55,579 nucleotides of DNA from Candidatus Tyrphobacter aquilonaris. GTDB lineage: Bacteria; Vulcanimicrobiota; Vulcanimicrobiia; Vulcanimicrobiales; Vulcanimicrobiaceae. Position 1 is the stretch's first letter, and each line of letters starts with the position of its first letter. A program made the translations under genes and the position numbers. The DNA lies in NCBI GenBank assembly GCA_003133745.1, contig PKZD01000037.1, positions 6,437 through 62,015 on the forward strand, given 5' to 3'. A model generated the notes under the pieces. That model searched no databases and was not told where the DNA came from. It worked only from the letters and a program-made list of their open reading frames with translations. Below are positions 7,941 to 16,656 of this stretch, piece after piece.

Positions 7941-8740
7941 GATGCGGAGCCGTTCGCCTTTGCGCGCGCCCCGCAGATCTCCGCGCCAAAGAGAAAGCTT
8001 GCCCCGATCACGTAAAACCAAAGGAGCAGGGCAAGCGGTGCGGAGAGTACGCCGTAGATGCGCATGAAGTTGATGTGCAGCGTATACTGCGCGAACGCAT
8101 ATTGCACGATCGGCCACGTGATTGCGACAAAGAACGCCCCCGGAAGCGCGAAGTGCAGCGACGCGCGCCGGTTCGGCAGCAGCGCGTACATCACGAGCGA
8201 GACGCTGAAGATGAGCAGAATGGAAACGCCGTACGCCGCGATATGCGTGACGTTTGCCCAGTCGGCGACGCGCGCGATGCGCATGAAGAGCGCGAAGAGC
8301 ACCGGCAAGCCGATCGCAATGATGAGGAGGACGCCCGTAATCGGCAGCATCACAAGCGAAAGCGCGAGGTGGTTCACGAACGGCCGTCCGATCGGAACAT
8401 TGAGCGCTCGATCGAGCGCGACCGTGACGCCCATGAAGAGGTTCTTGCCCGACCAGAGCAAGATCGCGAGCGCGATGACGCTCGAGATGCCGCGGCCGTA
8501 GATATACGTCCCAAGGTTCGTCTGGATGAAGTCGTGCAGCGTCGGGGCAAGCGTTCCCAAAAAGAGCAGCGTCCGGCGGTCGGCATCCGGGATCACGAGC
8601 GAGATCGCCGAAAGGACGAGCACCGCGAGCGGGAAGAGGGCGAAGATCGCATTGAACGCGAGGGCCTGAGCTAAGAAGCTGCAGCCGTCCCGTGAGAATC
8701 CATGCGCCGCGTCCCGGAGGATCGAGAAGACTCGTTGCAT
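7937..8740 (-). CDS. YihY/UPF0761 family inner-membrane protein
   Basis: A 267-residue polytopic membrane protein of the YihY/virulence factor BrkB family (once misnamed RNase BN). It has about six hydrophobic segments and the family features CSFLAQALAFNAIFALFPL near the N-terminus, the YIYGRG region, and LLLWFYVIGASFLFGAEI near the C-terminus. Transport or envelope roles have been proposed for the family, none proven. ATG 8740 was chosen because upstream in-frame sequence is low-complexity Arg-rich. It is divergent from the gene at 8765, with 24 bp between starts, and coupled to the secreted protein downstream by a GTGA overlap. Confidence 0.88.
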   Translation of the reverse strand: MQRVFSILRDAAHGFSRDGCSFLAQALAFNAIFALFPLAVLVLSAISLVIPDADRRTLLFLGTLAPTLHDFIQTNLGTYIYGRGISSVIALAILLWSGKNLFMGVTVALDRALNVPIGRPFVNHLALSLVMLPITGVLLIIAIGLPVLFALFMRIARVADWANVTHIAAYGVSILLIFSVSLVMYALLPNRRASLHFALPGAFFVAITWPIVQYAFAQYTLHINFMRIYGVLSAPLALLLWFYVIGASFLFGAEICGARAKANGSAS

Positions 8741-8764
8741 CCGCCGAAGTAGTATCGCCAAGCG

Positions 8765-9247
8765 GTGCCCATACTCCCACTCGCGGCCGCCGTCACCGTG
8801 CTCCTCGACGGCCGGCCGGTTCCCGCCTACGTTCGAGCCTTCGCCTCGGCGGGGCGCACGTATGCGCCGTTGGCGCCCTACGTCACGCGTATCGCCGAGC
8901 GCCTCTGGTACGAGGGAGGCACGCTCGTCATCGAGCGAGGAGATCGACGCGTGCGCGTGCGCCTGTGGAGCGTCGCTCCCGATGCGCTCGATCGCGAGTA
9001 CGTTCCGATCGCCCCGCTGCTCCGCTCGCTCGGAGAGAGCGTTCGTTACGACGCGCGCACGCGCACGGTCGAGGTCGGTTCGGCGGGCGGCCCCGAAGTT
9101 GCCACGCCGGCGCCTTTCGACGCAAACGCACGGCAAGTCGCTCCGCGCGTCGTCTTTACTCCGGCACCGATCGCGACGCCGCATCCCGTCTGGCACGGGG
9201 CCGCGACACCGCGGCGCACGCCGCTTCCGTTTCCGGAGCCGACTTAA
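8765..9247 (+). CDS. Copper-amine-oxidase-N-like (stalk-domain) protein
   Basis: A 160-residue protein starting at GTG 8765. Residues about 12-105 match the Cu_amine_oxidN1-type module: VLLDGRPVPAYVRAFASAGRTYAPLAPYV, then REYVPIAPLLRSLGESVRYD and RTRTVEV, i.e. two beta strands, a helix and the 'R-x-Y/V-P' turn. The module is typical of exported proteins. The N-terminus is only weakly hydrophobic (MPILPLAAAVTVLL), so export is likely but not certain. The C-terminal 50 residues are Pro-rich and probably disordered. The stop overlaps the convergent DoxX stop. Function unknown. Confidence 0.72.
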   Translation: MPILPLAAAVTVLLDGRPVPAYVRAFASAGRTYAPLAPYVTRIAERLWYEGGTLVIERGDRRVRVRLWSVAPDALDREYVPIAPLLRSLGESVRYDARTRTVEVGSAGGPEVATPAPFDANARQVAPRVVFTPAPIATPHPVWHGAATPRRTPLPFPEPT

Positions 9248-9750
9248 CTCCGCTGCGGTCGCCGCACGATCGTGTTCAGGAACGCAACGACGACGGCACA
9301 GCCGAACGCGATCCATATCTCCCGCGGATCGGTGAGAAAGTTCAGCGCGAAGACGCGGTCGAGAGAATAGGCGCCGTTGCCGACGAAAGCGATGCCGAGC
9401 GCGGCGGCGATGTTCATCGCCGGAAGCTCCCAGCCGTTGCCGGATGCGAAGAATCCCTTGTCGATGTGCACGGTGAAGATTGCGACGAGCATCACGAGAA
9501 CGATAAGCACGGGGCCGACCGCGCCCCCGAGTCCGAGCAGCGTGAGCAATCCGCCGAGCAGTTCGCCGAGGCCGGCCGCCGCCGCAAAGAGCGCACCGGG
9601 GCGGAAGCCGAGTTGCTCGAAGAAGCCGCCCGTCCCCGCGATGCCGTGCCCTCCGAACCAGCCGAAGAGTTTCTGAGCGCCGTGTGCGTACAGCGCTCCT
9701 CCCAAGAGAAGCCGTGCGATCAAGACGCCGACGCTCGCTCCAGTGACCAT
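9244..9750 (-). CDS. DoxX-family membrane protein
   Basis: A 168-residue DoxX-family protein with four hydrophobic helices. Typical features are GALYAHGAQKLFGWFGG at residues 18-34, GFFEQLGF, and the GELLGGLLTLLGL helix. DoxX proteins are small membrane proteins tied in some organisms to redox or thiosulfate metabolism. The ATG is preceded by a good ribosome-binding site (ggaaggGAGcaatagc). The gene is convergent with the one on its left (4-bp stop overlap) and 29 bp from the deacetylase gene on its right. Confidence 0.9.
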   Translation of the reverse strand: MVTGASVGVLIARLLLGGALYAHGAQKLFGWFGGHGIAGTGGFFEQLGFRPGALFAAAAGLGELLGGLLTLLGLGGAVGPVLIVLVMLVAIFTVHIDKGFFASGNGWELPAMNIAAALGIAFVGNGAYSLDRVFALNFLTDPREIWIAFGCAVVVAFLNTIVRRPQRS

Positions 9751-9779
9751 GCTATTGCTCCCTTCCTAAGGCGTAATCG

Positions 9780-10661
9780 TCATCTACGACCCGGAGCATT
9801 TTCCGGGGGTTGCACGTTCGGCGAGGCGTCGACGAGGTCGCGAACGAGGACGAACCGGATGCCGTCGGCCTCGAGTTCGGGAATCATCGCGCGCAAGGCG
9901 GCGAGCGTGCTCGGACGTGGATGCCCGATCGCTATCGCCGCTCCGCGCTCTCGCGCAATCACTGCCGCGGCTCGCAGTTGCGCCTCGGTGTACGAGACGT
10001 CGGCACGGTTGTCGAGAAACACGTCGCGCGTCGCCGTCGGAATGCCGGCATCACGCGTGCTGCTTGCGGCGACCGAATCGCCGACCGTGAGCGAGTCGAC
10101 GAAGAAGAGATTGCCGTGCTGCGCGATTGCGCTCGCGACGTCGCGCATGACGCGCGAGTCCGCGGTCGCTTTGCTGCCTTCATGGTTGTTCACGCCCCCG
10201 GCAAGCGGAACGTCGGCGAGGTCCGCTTCTACTTGGCTCTCGATGGCGGCATCGCTCATCTTCGTGGTGATCTTGCCGGGTCCGGGATTTTGTTCCGAGA
10301 GCGGCTCCATCGGAAGGTGCAGCATGACGCCCTTGCCCGCCGCTGCCGCCTCGTTCGCGATCTCCTTCGTGTAACGCACGTCCGGAAGAACGGAGAGCGT
10401 CACGGGAATCGAAAGCGCGAGGAAGCCCCGCTCGGTCTCGAGCCACTGGCCGGCGTCATCGATAATGATCGCAAGACGCGCTCCGGTCGCCGCCGGGCCG
10501 GGCGTCGGCGAGGCCGGTGCCCCCGGCGCAGGCGAGAGCGCGTGGGCAATATGCTGCCGGTGATGGCGAGAGGGCGTCGGTCGCAGCACCCACCAGTAGA
10601 AAGCGGCGACGAAAACGAGGATGAGCACGATCCACAGCGCGGTCGACGCTCGGGCGGACAT
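9780..10661 (-). CDS. Divergent polysaccharide deacetylase (YibQ/DUF610)
   Basis: A 293-residue protein from ATG 10661 with an N-terminal membrane anchor (TALWIVLILVFVAAFYWWVL), a Pro/Ala linker and a divergent polysaccharide deacetylase domain: LAIIIDDAGQW (metal-site Asp pair), VMLHLPMEP, GGVNNHEGSKAT (His), FFVDSLT and AIAIGHPRPSTL. This is the YibQ family, presumably periplasmic and acting on envelope polysaccharide; substrate unknown. The frame stays open far upstream of this ATG, but that part lacks coding character and overlaps the divergent gene. Confidence 0.9.
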   Translation of the reverse strand: MSARASTALWIVLILVFVAAFYWWVLRPTPSRHHRQHIAHALSPAPGAPASPTPGPAATGARLAIIIDDAGQWLETERGFLALSIPVTLSVLPDVRYTKEIANEAAAAGKGVMLHLPMEPLSEQNPGPGKITTKMSDAAIESQVEADLADVPLAGGVNNHEGSKATADSRVMRDVASAIAQHGNLFFVDSLTVGDSVAASSTRDAGIPTATRDVFLDNRADVSYTEAQLRAAAVIARERGAAIAIGHPRPSTLAALRAMIPELEADGIRFVLVRDLVDASPNVQPPENAPGRR

Positions 10662-10688
10662 GTCGGCGGATTCGGCCAAGAAGCATGC

Positions 10689-11165
10689 GTGGCCCGCTAC
10701 GTCACCCATCCATCGGCGCGCTCCCTCTTTGCAGGCGGCTTCGTCGCAGGCATTCTCGGCGGATTCCTGATCGACGGGTTTCTGCTCGTCGTGCACATGG
10801 CGCACGTCCCGGCCACGTATCAGTGGATCGCTTCGGGGATCGTGGGCCGCGCCGCTTTTGCAAATACCGATTTCGTGTGGCTCGGCATCGCGTTGCACTT
10901 TGCGATCGCCGTCGCCGCTGCAATTGCGTACGCATACGTCGCCCAGATCTCGGGCCTGCTCGGCCGGCCGCTCGTCGGCGGGATCATCTTCGGAATCGTC
11001 ATGAACGGCATCATGGATCTCGCCGTCTACGAGATGCGCCTGGGCGCGTTGCCCACGAGCGTGCACGACATCGGCATCGGGCTCGCCGCGCACATCCTGT
11101 TCTTCGGGATCCCAATCGCGCTATTTCTCTCTCGGTACGAGCGCGTGCCGACGCCGTACGTCTAA
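10689..11165 (+). CDS. Small four-helix membrane protein of unknown function
   Basis: From GTG 10689 it encodes 158 residues with four predicted membrane helices: SLFAGGFVAGILGGFLIDGFLL, LGIALHFAIAVAAAIAYAYV, GGIIFGIVMNGIMDLAVYEM and IGIGLAAHILFFGIPIALFL. I do not recognise the family, though length and helix layout resemble small conserved DUF membrane proteins. It starts 27 bp from the divergent deacetylase gene and ends 1 bp before aroC, so it may be cotranscribed with the shikimate genes. Upstream in-frame sequence is an antisense shadow of the deacetylase. Confidence 0.75.
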   Translation: MARYVTHPSARSLFAGGFVAGILGGFLIDGFLLVVHMAHVPATYQWIASGIVGRAAFANTDFVWLGIALHFAIAVAAAIAYAYVAQISGLLGRPLVGGIIFGIVMNGIMDLAVYEMRLGALPTSVHDIGIGLAAHILFFGIPIALFLSRYERVPTPYV

Positions 11166-11166
11166 C

Positions 11167-12330
11167 GTGTTCTCGTATCTCACCGCGGGAGAATCGCACG
11201 GTCCGGCGCTCGTCGGAATCCTCGATGGCCTTCCGGCACATCTCCGGCTCGACGTCGAGCGCATCAACGCGACACTCGCGCGTCGTCAGGGCGGCTACGG
11301 GCGCGGCGCGCGCATGAAGATCGAACGCGACGAAGTCGAGTTTCTCGCAGGCCTGCGCGGCGGCGAGACGCTCGGCTCACCGCTCGCCGTCTTGATTCGC
11401 AACCGCGACTTCGAGAACAATCGCGCGCTCATGGACCCGCTCACCGGCAGCGGAAGGCCGTTGACGAATCCGCGCCCGGGGCATGCCGATTACGCGGGCG
11501 CACTGAAGTATCGCCAGCGTGACCTGCGCAACGTGCTCGAGCGCGCCTCGGCACGCGAGACCGCGATGCGCGTCGCGCTCGGTGCCATCTGCGCGCAGCT
11601 CCTGGAGGCGCTCGGGATCACGACGCGCAGCTACGTGAGCCGAATCGGGGCCGTCGGCGCGCCGGAGTTGGACGATTGGGAGCAAGAGAGCGTCGAGCAG
11701 AGCGACGTGCGTTGCCCGCACGAAGAGGCGGCTCGTGCGATGATCGCGGCGATCGACGCCGCGAAAACGGCGGGAGATACTCTGGGCGGACAGTTCATCG
11801 TGCGCGTCGACGGCGTTCCCGTCGGCATCGGCAGCAATCGCCAACCCAATGAGCGCCTCGACGGCGTTCTCGCCGGCGCGCTCATGGGGATGCAGACGGT
11901 CAAGGCGGTCGAGGTTGGGCTCGGAGCCGATGTGGCAAGTCGTCCAGGGTCGCAAGCGCACGACGTCTTCGCACTCGCCGAATCGCAGGTCGTACGATCG
12001 AGCAATCGGGCGGGCGGCATCGAGGGCGGGATGTCAAACGGCGAACCGATCGTGTTGCGGGTCTCGGTGAAACCGATTCCAACGCTCATGAAAGCATTGC
12101 CCTCGGTGAACCTCCACGAGCGCGCCGACGCGCCTGCGACGATCGTGCGCAGCGACGTTTGCGTCGTTCCCGCGGGAGCGATCGTCGGCGAGGCGATGGT
12201 GCGTCTCGCTCTCACTCGACCGGTGTTGGAGAAGTACGGCGGCGATTCGCTCGAGGAGACGCTCGACAATCTACGCCGCTCGATGCAGGCCGGAAAGTCG
12301 CTCTTCGATGCCGCGCCCGATCGCGCGTGA
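11167..12330 (+). CDS. aroC: Chorismate synthase
   Basis: AroC converts 5-enolpyruvylshikimate-3-phosphate to chorismate using reduced FMN. The 387-residue length is normal. Signatures: TAGESHGP at residues 6-13, RQGGYGRGARM, RPGHADYAGALKY, and SNRAGGIEGGMSNGEP. It begins at GTG 11167, 1 bp after the preceding gene, and its TGA overlaps the aroK GTG. It forms an aroC-aroK-aroB cluster with the next genes. Confidence 0.97.
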   Translation: MFSYLTAGESHGPALVGILDGLPAHLRLDVERINATLARRQGGYGRGARMKIERDEVEFLAGLRGGETLGSPLAVLIRNRDFENNRALMDPLTGSGRPLTNPRPGHADYAGALKYRQRDLRNVLERASARETAMRVALGAICAQLLEALGITTRSYVSRIGAVGAPELDDWEQESVEQSDVRCPHEEAARAMIAAIDAAKTAGDTLGGQFIVRVDGVPVGIGSNRQPNERLDGVLAGALMGMQTVKAVEVGLGADVASRPGSQAHDVFALAESQVVRSSNRAGGIEGGMSNGEPIVLRVSVKPIPTLMKALPSVNLHERADAPATIVRSDVCVVPAGAIVGEAMVRLALTRPVLEKYGGDSLEETLDNLRRSMQAGKSLFDAAPDRA

Positions 12331-12851
12331 AGCGCCACGTCGCGCTCGTGGGTTTCATGGCCTCCGGAAAATCTACGATCGGTAAACGACTCGCCCGGCG
12401 CCTGTGCTGGAACTTCATCGACAGCGATGCGGAGATCGTTCGCGAGCACGGCCCGATCGAACGAATCTTTGCAGAAGAAGGGGAGAGCGCGTTCCGGCGA
12501 TACGAGCACGCCGTCGTCGAGCGCGCGCTCGCGGAGGCGGCGCCCTCGGTCATCGCGGTCGGCGGCGGCGCCCCGACGCACAAGCCCACGCGCGACCTTC
12601 TCGCGCGACATGCCTATCGTGTCTTTCTCGCGGTGACGCCGGAGCAAGTCCTTGCGCGGCTGCGGCGATCGAAGACGCCGCGCCCGCTTCTCGGAGCGGA
12701 ACTTGACGCCGAGCGCGTGCGCGCGCTCTACAACGAGCGGCTGCCGCTCTATCGAGAGGCTGAGGCGATCGTCGACTGCGGGGAATTGCAGTCCGGCGCA
12801 GCCGCGGAACTCGTCGAGCAGCGTCTGCGCGCGGTGGGGGTCGTGCCCTGA
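12327..12851 (+). CDS. aroK: Shikimate kinase
   Basis: A 174-residue P-loop kinase that phosphorylates shikimate at the 3-OH. It has the Walker A FMASGKST (about residues 10-17), the substrate-binding DSD (about 32-34), Arg in FRRYE, and the GGG motif in VAVGGGAP (about 77-79). LID-region Arg residues are in SKTPRPLL. GTG 12327 overlaps the aroC stop (GTGA), deciding the start; upstream in-frame sequence is an aroC shadow. Confidence 0.96.
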   Translation: MKRHVALVGFMASGKSTIGKRLARRLCWNFIDSDAEIVREHGPIERIFAEEGESAFRRYEHAVVERALAEAAPSVIAVGGGAPTHKPTRDLLARHAYRVFLAVTPEQVLARLRRSKTPRPLLGAELDAERVRALYNERLPLYREAEAIVDCGELQSGAAAELVEQRLRAVGVVP

Positions 12852-12865
12852 TCACCGACGAGCGC

Positions 12866-13915
12866 TTGGGTTATCCTATCGTGATCGACGACGACGTGCG
12901 TAACGGCGTCGTTGCCGCGTTGCGCGCGCACGATCGGTCGTACGTCGTGCTCTGCGATGCGAACCCGCATGTCGCGACGATCGCGCGATCGATCGCGCGG
13001 CGAGCGGGCGGCGCGCTCGCCGTCATCCCGGTTCGGCTCGGCGAAGGGCGAAAACGCCTGAAGAGCGTCGAGGGCGTCCTGGAATCTCTTGCGGCGGCGG
13101 GTGCCGAGCGCTCGACGATCGTGGTCGGCGTCGGCGGCGGGGTCGCCGCCGATCTCTTTGGATTTTGCGCCGCGACGTACATGCGCGGCGTTGCATATCT
13201 TCACGTCGCAACCTCGCTCGTCGCGATGGCCGATGCGGCGATCGGAGGGAAGACCGGCGTCGATCTTCGGGCCGGAAAAAACCTCGTCGGCGTCTTTCGT
13301 GATCCCATCGGCGTCTTCGCGCACGTGCGCGCGCTGCGGACGCTGCCGTTTCGTTGTCTCCGCGAGGGTCTAGCGGAGATCGTGAAGGCGGCAATCATCG
13401 AGGGAGGCGACTTCTTTACGTCGATCGAGATCCTCGCCCCGCACCCGTTCGTGCAATGGCCGTGGCCCGAGGTCGTAGCAGCCGCCGTAAACGTGAAGAG
13501 CGCGATCGTCGCGGACGACCGCGAAGAGGCCGGGATGCGGGAGTTGCTCAACCTCGGTCACACTTTTGCGCACGCCTTCGAGCGCGCGAGCGATTATCGG
13601 ATCACGCACGGCGCGGGCGTCGCGCTCGGCTTGCGTGCCGCCGGACTGCTTGCGCTGCGGCTGCATGTCTTTTCTCGAGAAGAGCATCTGCGCGTGCTCG
13701 CGCTCCTCGCGCTGCTGCAGATGCCGTTGCGCACCGGCCTCAATCCCGAAGCGGTCTTGCGAGCGATGGGAAGCGATAAGAAACGGCGCGGCGGACATCT
13801 GCGGTTCGTCCTGCCGCGAGCGATCGGCGACGTCGAGTACGGCGTCGATGCACCACGCAGCGCAGTGCTCTCGGTGCTGCGCCGAATGCAACAAGTTCCG
13901 GCGTCGCCGGGTTAG
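12866..13915 (+). CDS. aroB: 3-dehydroquinate synthase
   Basis: AroB cyclises DAHP to 3-dehydroquinate with NAD+ and a divalent metal. The 349-residue protein shows VGGGVAADLFGFCAATYMRG, ADAAIGGKTGVDL, GKNLVGVF and the metal-binding Glu (AEIVKAA) and His (LNLGHTFAHAFE; ITHGAGVALG). TTG 12866 is used here because it retains the YPI strand usual at the N-terminus; GTG 12881 is an alternative. It lies 14 bp after aroK. The C-terminus is normal. Confidence 0.96.
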   Translation: MGYPIVIDDDVRNGVVAALRAHDRSYVVLCDANPHVATIARSIARRAGGALAVIPVRLGEGRKRLKSVEGVLESLAAAGAERSTIVVGVGGGVAADLFGFCAATYMRGVAYLHVATSLVAMADAAIGGKTGVDLRAGKNLVGVFRDPIGVFAHVRALRTLPFRCLREGLAEIVKAAIIEGGDFFTSIEILAPHPFVQWPWPEVVAAAVNVKSAIVADDREEAGMRELLNLGHTFAHAFERASDYRITHGAGVALGLRAAGLLALRLHVFSREEHLRVLALLALLQMPLRTGLNPEAVLRAMGSDKKRRGGHLRFVLPRAIGDVEYGVDAPRSAVLSVLRRMQQVPASPG

Positions 13916-13927
13916 GTTGCTGCCACA

Positions 13928-16312
13928 ATGGCGCGCGTAGTCGATGCGCTGCCTGCGATCCGCTCCTCGCGTTTCGATCTTCCGCTGACCTACGACGCGC
14001 GCGACCTCGTCTTGCACGTCGGCGACGTGCTTCGCGTACCGCTCGGCGGGCGGGAGGTGCTCGCCTTCGTCATCACCGAGCCCTATGAAAGCCGAGAGGG
14101 TCGCGCGCTCAAGAGCGTCGTCGAGCGGCTCGACGTGCCGCGCGCCTTCGATGAAACGGGGCTGCACTTGGCACGATTCATTGCGGACCATTACCTCTGC
14201 ACGCTCGGCGAGGCGTTGCAGGCCGTAACCCGCAGCGAGGCATTGCCGCGCATGACCGAGACGCTCGTCCGCGCGACGGCGCAGCCGAATCCGGCGCGCT
14301 ATCCATCGGTTCCGGCGCGCCTGCTCGCGCTGCTCTGGAACGACTTTGAGGAGAATATCCCGTTCGAGCGATTGCTGCGCCATCCCGAAGCGCGTCGTGC
14401 CGCCGACCGTGCCTCGCTGTTGCGCCACGTGCAGACGCTCGTGCGAAGCGGTGACCTTCGCCGCGAGCGCCGCATGATCGATCCGCGAACCCGCGAGTAC
14501 CGCGTGCGCGTGCTCGTTCCCGGCGACGCGACGATCCGCGGGAAGAGAGCGGAGGCGCTCCTCTCGTTTGTCGCGGCGCAGCCGGGCGTACCGCGTGCCG
14601 ACGCCATCCTCGCGGGATTCTCGCAGGCCGTCATCGCCCGGGCGCTGCGCGTCGGTGCGATCCGCGAAGAGGAGCGCGTACCGCATCGCGCGGCGCGCGC
14701 CGTCCCGTCAGGCGAACGTCTCGTGCCGACGCAAGAGCAGGAGCGCGCGCTTGCGCGAATCGTGCAATGGCTCGATGGCGGAGCCTTTGCGGAGGCGCTC
14801 CTGCACGGCGTCACCGCCGCCGGCAAGACGCTCGTCTACATCGAGGCGATCGCGCGCGTCGTGCGAGGCGGCGGCCGCGCGATCGTGCTCGTCCCGGAGA
14901 TCTCGCTCACGCCGCAGACCGCGGCGCGCTTCGAAGCCGTCTTCAGCGATCGCGTCGCGGTCTTGCACTCCGCGCTCTCCGATCGGGAGCGTTTCGACGC
15001 GTGGCAAGCCTGCGCGCGCGGCGAGATCGACGTTGTCGTCGGCGCCCGCAGCGCGGTCTTCGCCCCACTCGAACGCGTGCGACTGCTCGTCGTCGACGAG
15101 TCTCACGAGAGCAGCTACAAACAGGACGTCGTTCCCCGTTATCACGCCGTTGCGGTCGCGCGAGAGCGGATGCGTCGCGAGAACGGGCTCCTGCTGCTCG
15201 GAAGCGCGACGCCCTCGCTCGAATCCTACGCGGCGGCAAAGGCCGGCCGCATCAACCTCATCGAGCTACGCGAGCGCGCTTCGGGACAGTCGATGCCCAC
15301 CGTCGAGATCGTCGATCTCGCGGCGGAGTTCGCAGCCGGAAATCGTCGGATATTCTCCACCGAGCTGACGCAGGCGATCGCGGAGCGCCTCGAACGCGGC
15401 GAAAAGATCGTCCTCTTCGTGAATCGGCGCGGGAGCGCTCGCATTCTGCTCTGCCGGAACTGCGGCGCGGTACCGCAATGCCCGCGCTGCAGCGTTGCGC
15501 TTGCGGTGCATCGCAGCGAGAATCTGCTGCGCTGTCATTACTGCGATCACCGCGAGCCCGTGCCGCAACGATGTCGTCTCTGCCGCAGCGAAGAGATCGG
15601 TGAGTTCGGCGTGGGAACGGAACGCGTCGCCGCTGAGGTGCAACGCCTCTTTTCGGCCGCGCGCGTGTTGCGCATGGACTCGGACACGACGACGCACGTC
15701 GGCGACCACGCGCGAATCCTTCGAGCCTTCGAGGAAGAAGGCGACGTGCTCGTCGGAACGCAGATGGTCGCGAAGGGGCTGGATTTTCCGCAGGTGACGC
15801 TCGCGGGCGTCGTCGCGGCGGACGTCGGACTCCACGTGCCGGATTTTCGCGCCGCCGAGCGTACCTTCGCGCTCGTCATGCAGGTCTGCGGACGGAGCGG
15901 GCGCGCGAGCCCGGGCGTGGCGATCCTGCAGACGTATGCGCCGCAACACCCGGCGATCCGTTACGCCGCCGCGCACGACTACGCGGGCTTTGCCGAACAA
16001 GAACTCGCGGAGCGCCGCGCGCTCGGCTATCCGCCCGCGACGCGCTTGGTCTATCTCGGCGTTATCGCGCGCAGCCGAACGAGCGCGGCAACGGCGGCCG
16101 AGCGCTACGCGCGAATCGTGCGAGAGCTCGATCTCGCCGACGTGCTCGGTCCCGCGCCCTATCCGATCGCTCGGCTCAATGACGAGTGGCGCTTTCGAAT
16201 CTCGCTGCGCACGCGCCGAGGCGTCGCCTTGCGGCGCGCGATTCGCGAGCGCATCCTCCCGCTCGCCCGGGCCGATCGAAGCACGCGCCTCGCGATCGAC
16301 GTCGACCCGTAA
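13928..16312 (+). CDS. priA: Primosomal protein N' (replication restart helicase PriA)
   Basis: A 794-residue DEAH-type superfamily 2 helicase that reloads the replisome at stalled forks. Order: N-terminal DNA-binding domain (DLPLTYDARDL...GDVLRVPLGGREVLAFV), Walker A GVTAAGKT near residue 293, DESHESSYKQD near 390, GSATPSLES, then the zinc-binding insertion near 508-555 (CRNCGAVPQCPRC, CHYCDH, CRLC) and helicase motifs GTQMVAKGLDFP and QVCGRSGR. Walker A has AA where GS is usual and the box reads DESH rather than DEEH; both look functional. ATG lies 12 bp after aroB. Confidence 0.97.
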   Translation: MARVVDALPAIRSSRFDLPLTYDARDLVLHVGDVLRVPLGGREVLAFVITEPYESREGRALKSVVERLDVPRAFDETGLHLARFIADHYLCTLGEALQAVTRSEALPRMTETLVRATAQPNPARYPSVPARLLALLWNDFEENIPFERLLRHPEARRAADRASLLRHVQTLVRSGDLRRERRMIDPRTREYRVRVLVPGDATIRGKRAEALLSFVAAQPGVPRADAILAGFSQAVIARALRVGAIREEERVPHRAARAVPSGERLVPTQEQERALARIVQWLDGGAFAEALLHGVTAAGKTLVYIEAIARVVRGGGRAIVLVPEISLTPQTAARFEAVFSDRVAVLHSALSDRERFDAWQACARGEIDVVVGARSAVFAPLERVRLLVVDESHESSYKQDVVPRYHAVAVARERMRRENGLLLLGSATPSLESYAAAKAGRINLIELRERASGQSMPTVEIVDLAAEFAAGNRRIFSTELTQAIAERLERGEKIVLFVNRRGSARILLCRNCGAVPQCPRCSVALAVHRSENLLRCHYCDHREPVPQRCRLCRSEEIGEFGVGTERVAAEVQRLFSAARVLRMDSDTTTHVGDHARILRAFEEEGDVLVGTQMVAKGLDFPQVTLAGVVAADVGLHVPDFRAAERTFALVMQVCGRSGRASPGVAILQTYAPQHPAIRYAAAHDYAGFAEQELAERRALGYPPATRLVYLGVIARSRTSAATAAERYARIVRELDLADVLGPAPYPIARLNDEWRFRISLRTRRGVALRRAIRERILPLARADRSTRLAIDVDP

Positions 16313-16316
16313 GAGG

Positions 16317-16634
16317 CTACTTCTTCGGCGCGCTCTTCTTGGCGCGCGCCGGCGCCTTCGCGCTCTTCGCGCGCGCCTTCGGCGCTTTCGCCGGAGCGGT
16401 AGCGACCTTCGCAAGCGCCTTTGCCAAGCGTGCCTTCTTGCGGGCCGCCTTGTTCGGATGGATGATGCCTTTGCTCGCGGCTCTATCGAAGGCGCTCTCG
16501 ACGTTCGGGCCGGTCTCGCCGCCGGAGAGGGCTTTCTTGAAGAGCGTCTTGAGACGGCTCTTTACGATTTGGTTGCGCTCGCCGCGCTTCTCGGTTTGCC
16601 GCGCCCATTTTTCCGCGGCCTTCATGTTCGGCAA
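16317..16634 (-). CDS. rpsT: 30S ribosomal protein S20
   Basis: A 105-residue basic helical protein with S20 features: MPNMKAAEKWARQTEKRGERN, SRLKTLFKKAL, and the conserved KGIIHPNKAARKKARLAK. The last approximately 25 residues are an Ala/Lys/Pro tail (AKAPKARAKSAKAPAR...) that makes it longer than the usual 85-90. The start is TTG 16634 preceded by agaggag; an ATG three codons in is an alternative. It lies 22 bp downstream of rsgA on the same strand and is convergent with priA. Confidence 0.93.
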   Translation of the reverse strand: MPNMKAAEKWARQTEKRGERNQIVKSRLKTLFKKALSGGETGPNVESAFDRAASKGIIHPNKAARKKARLAKALAKVATAPAKAPKARAKSAKAPARAKKSAPKK

Positions 16635-16656
16635 GTATGAGACTCCTCTGGCTTAA

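Noticed and set aside
6909-8780. 623-codon minus-strand frame that would fuse a second protein to the TolB-N-like one
   Set aside because: The part upstream of GTG 7940 overlaps the YihY gene in another frame and has no domain or coding pattern; the signal peptide and GTGA overlap fix the real start.
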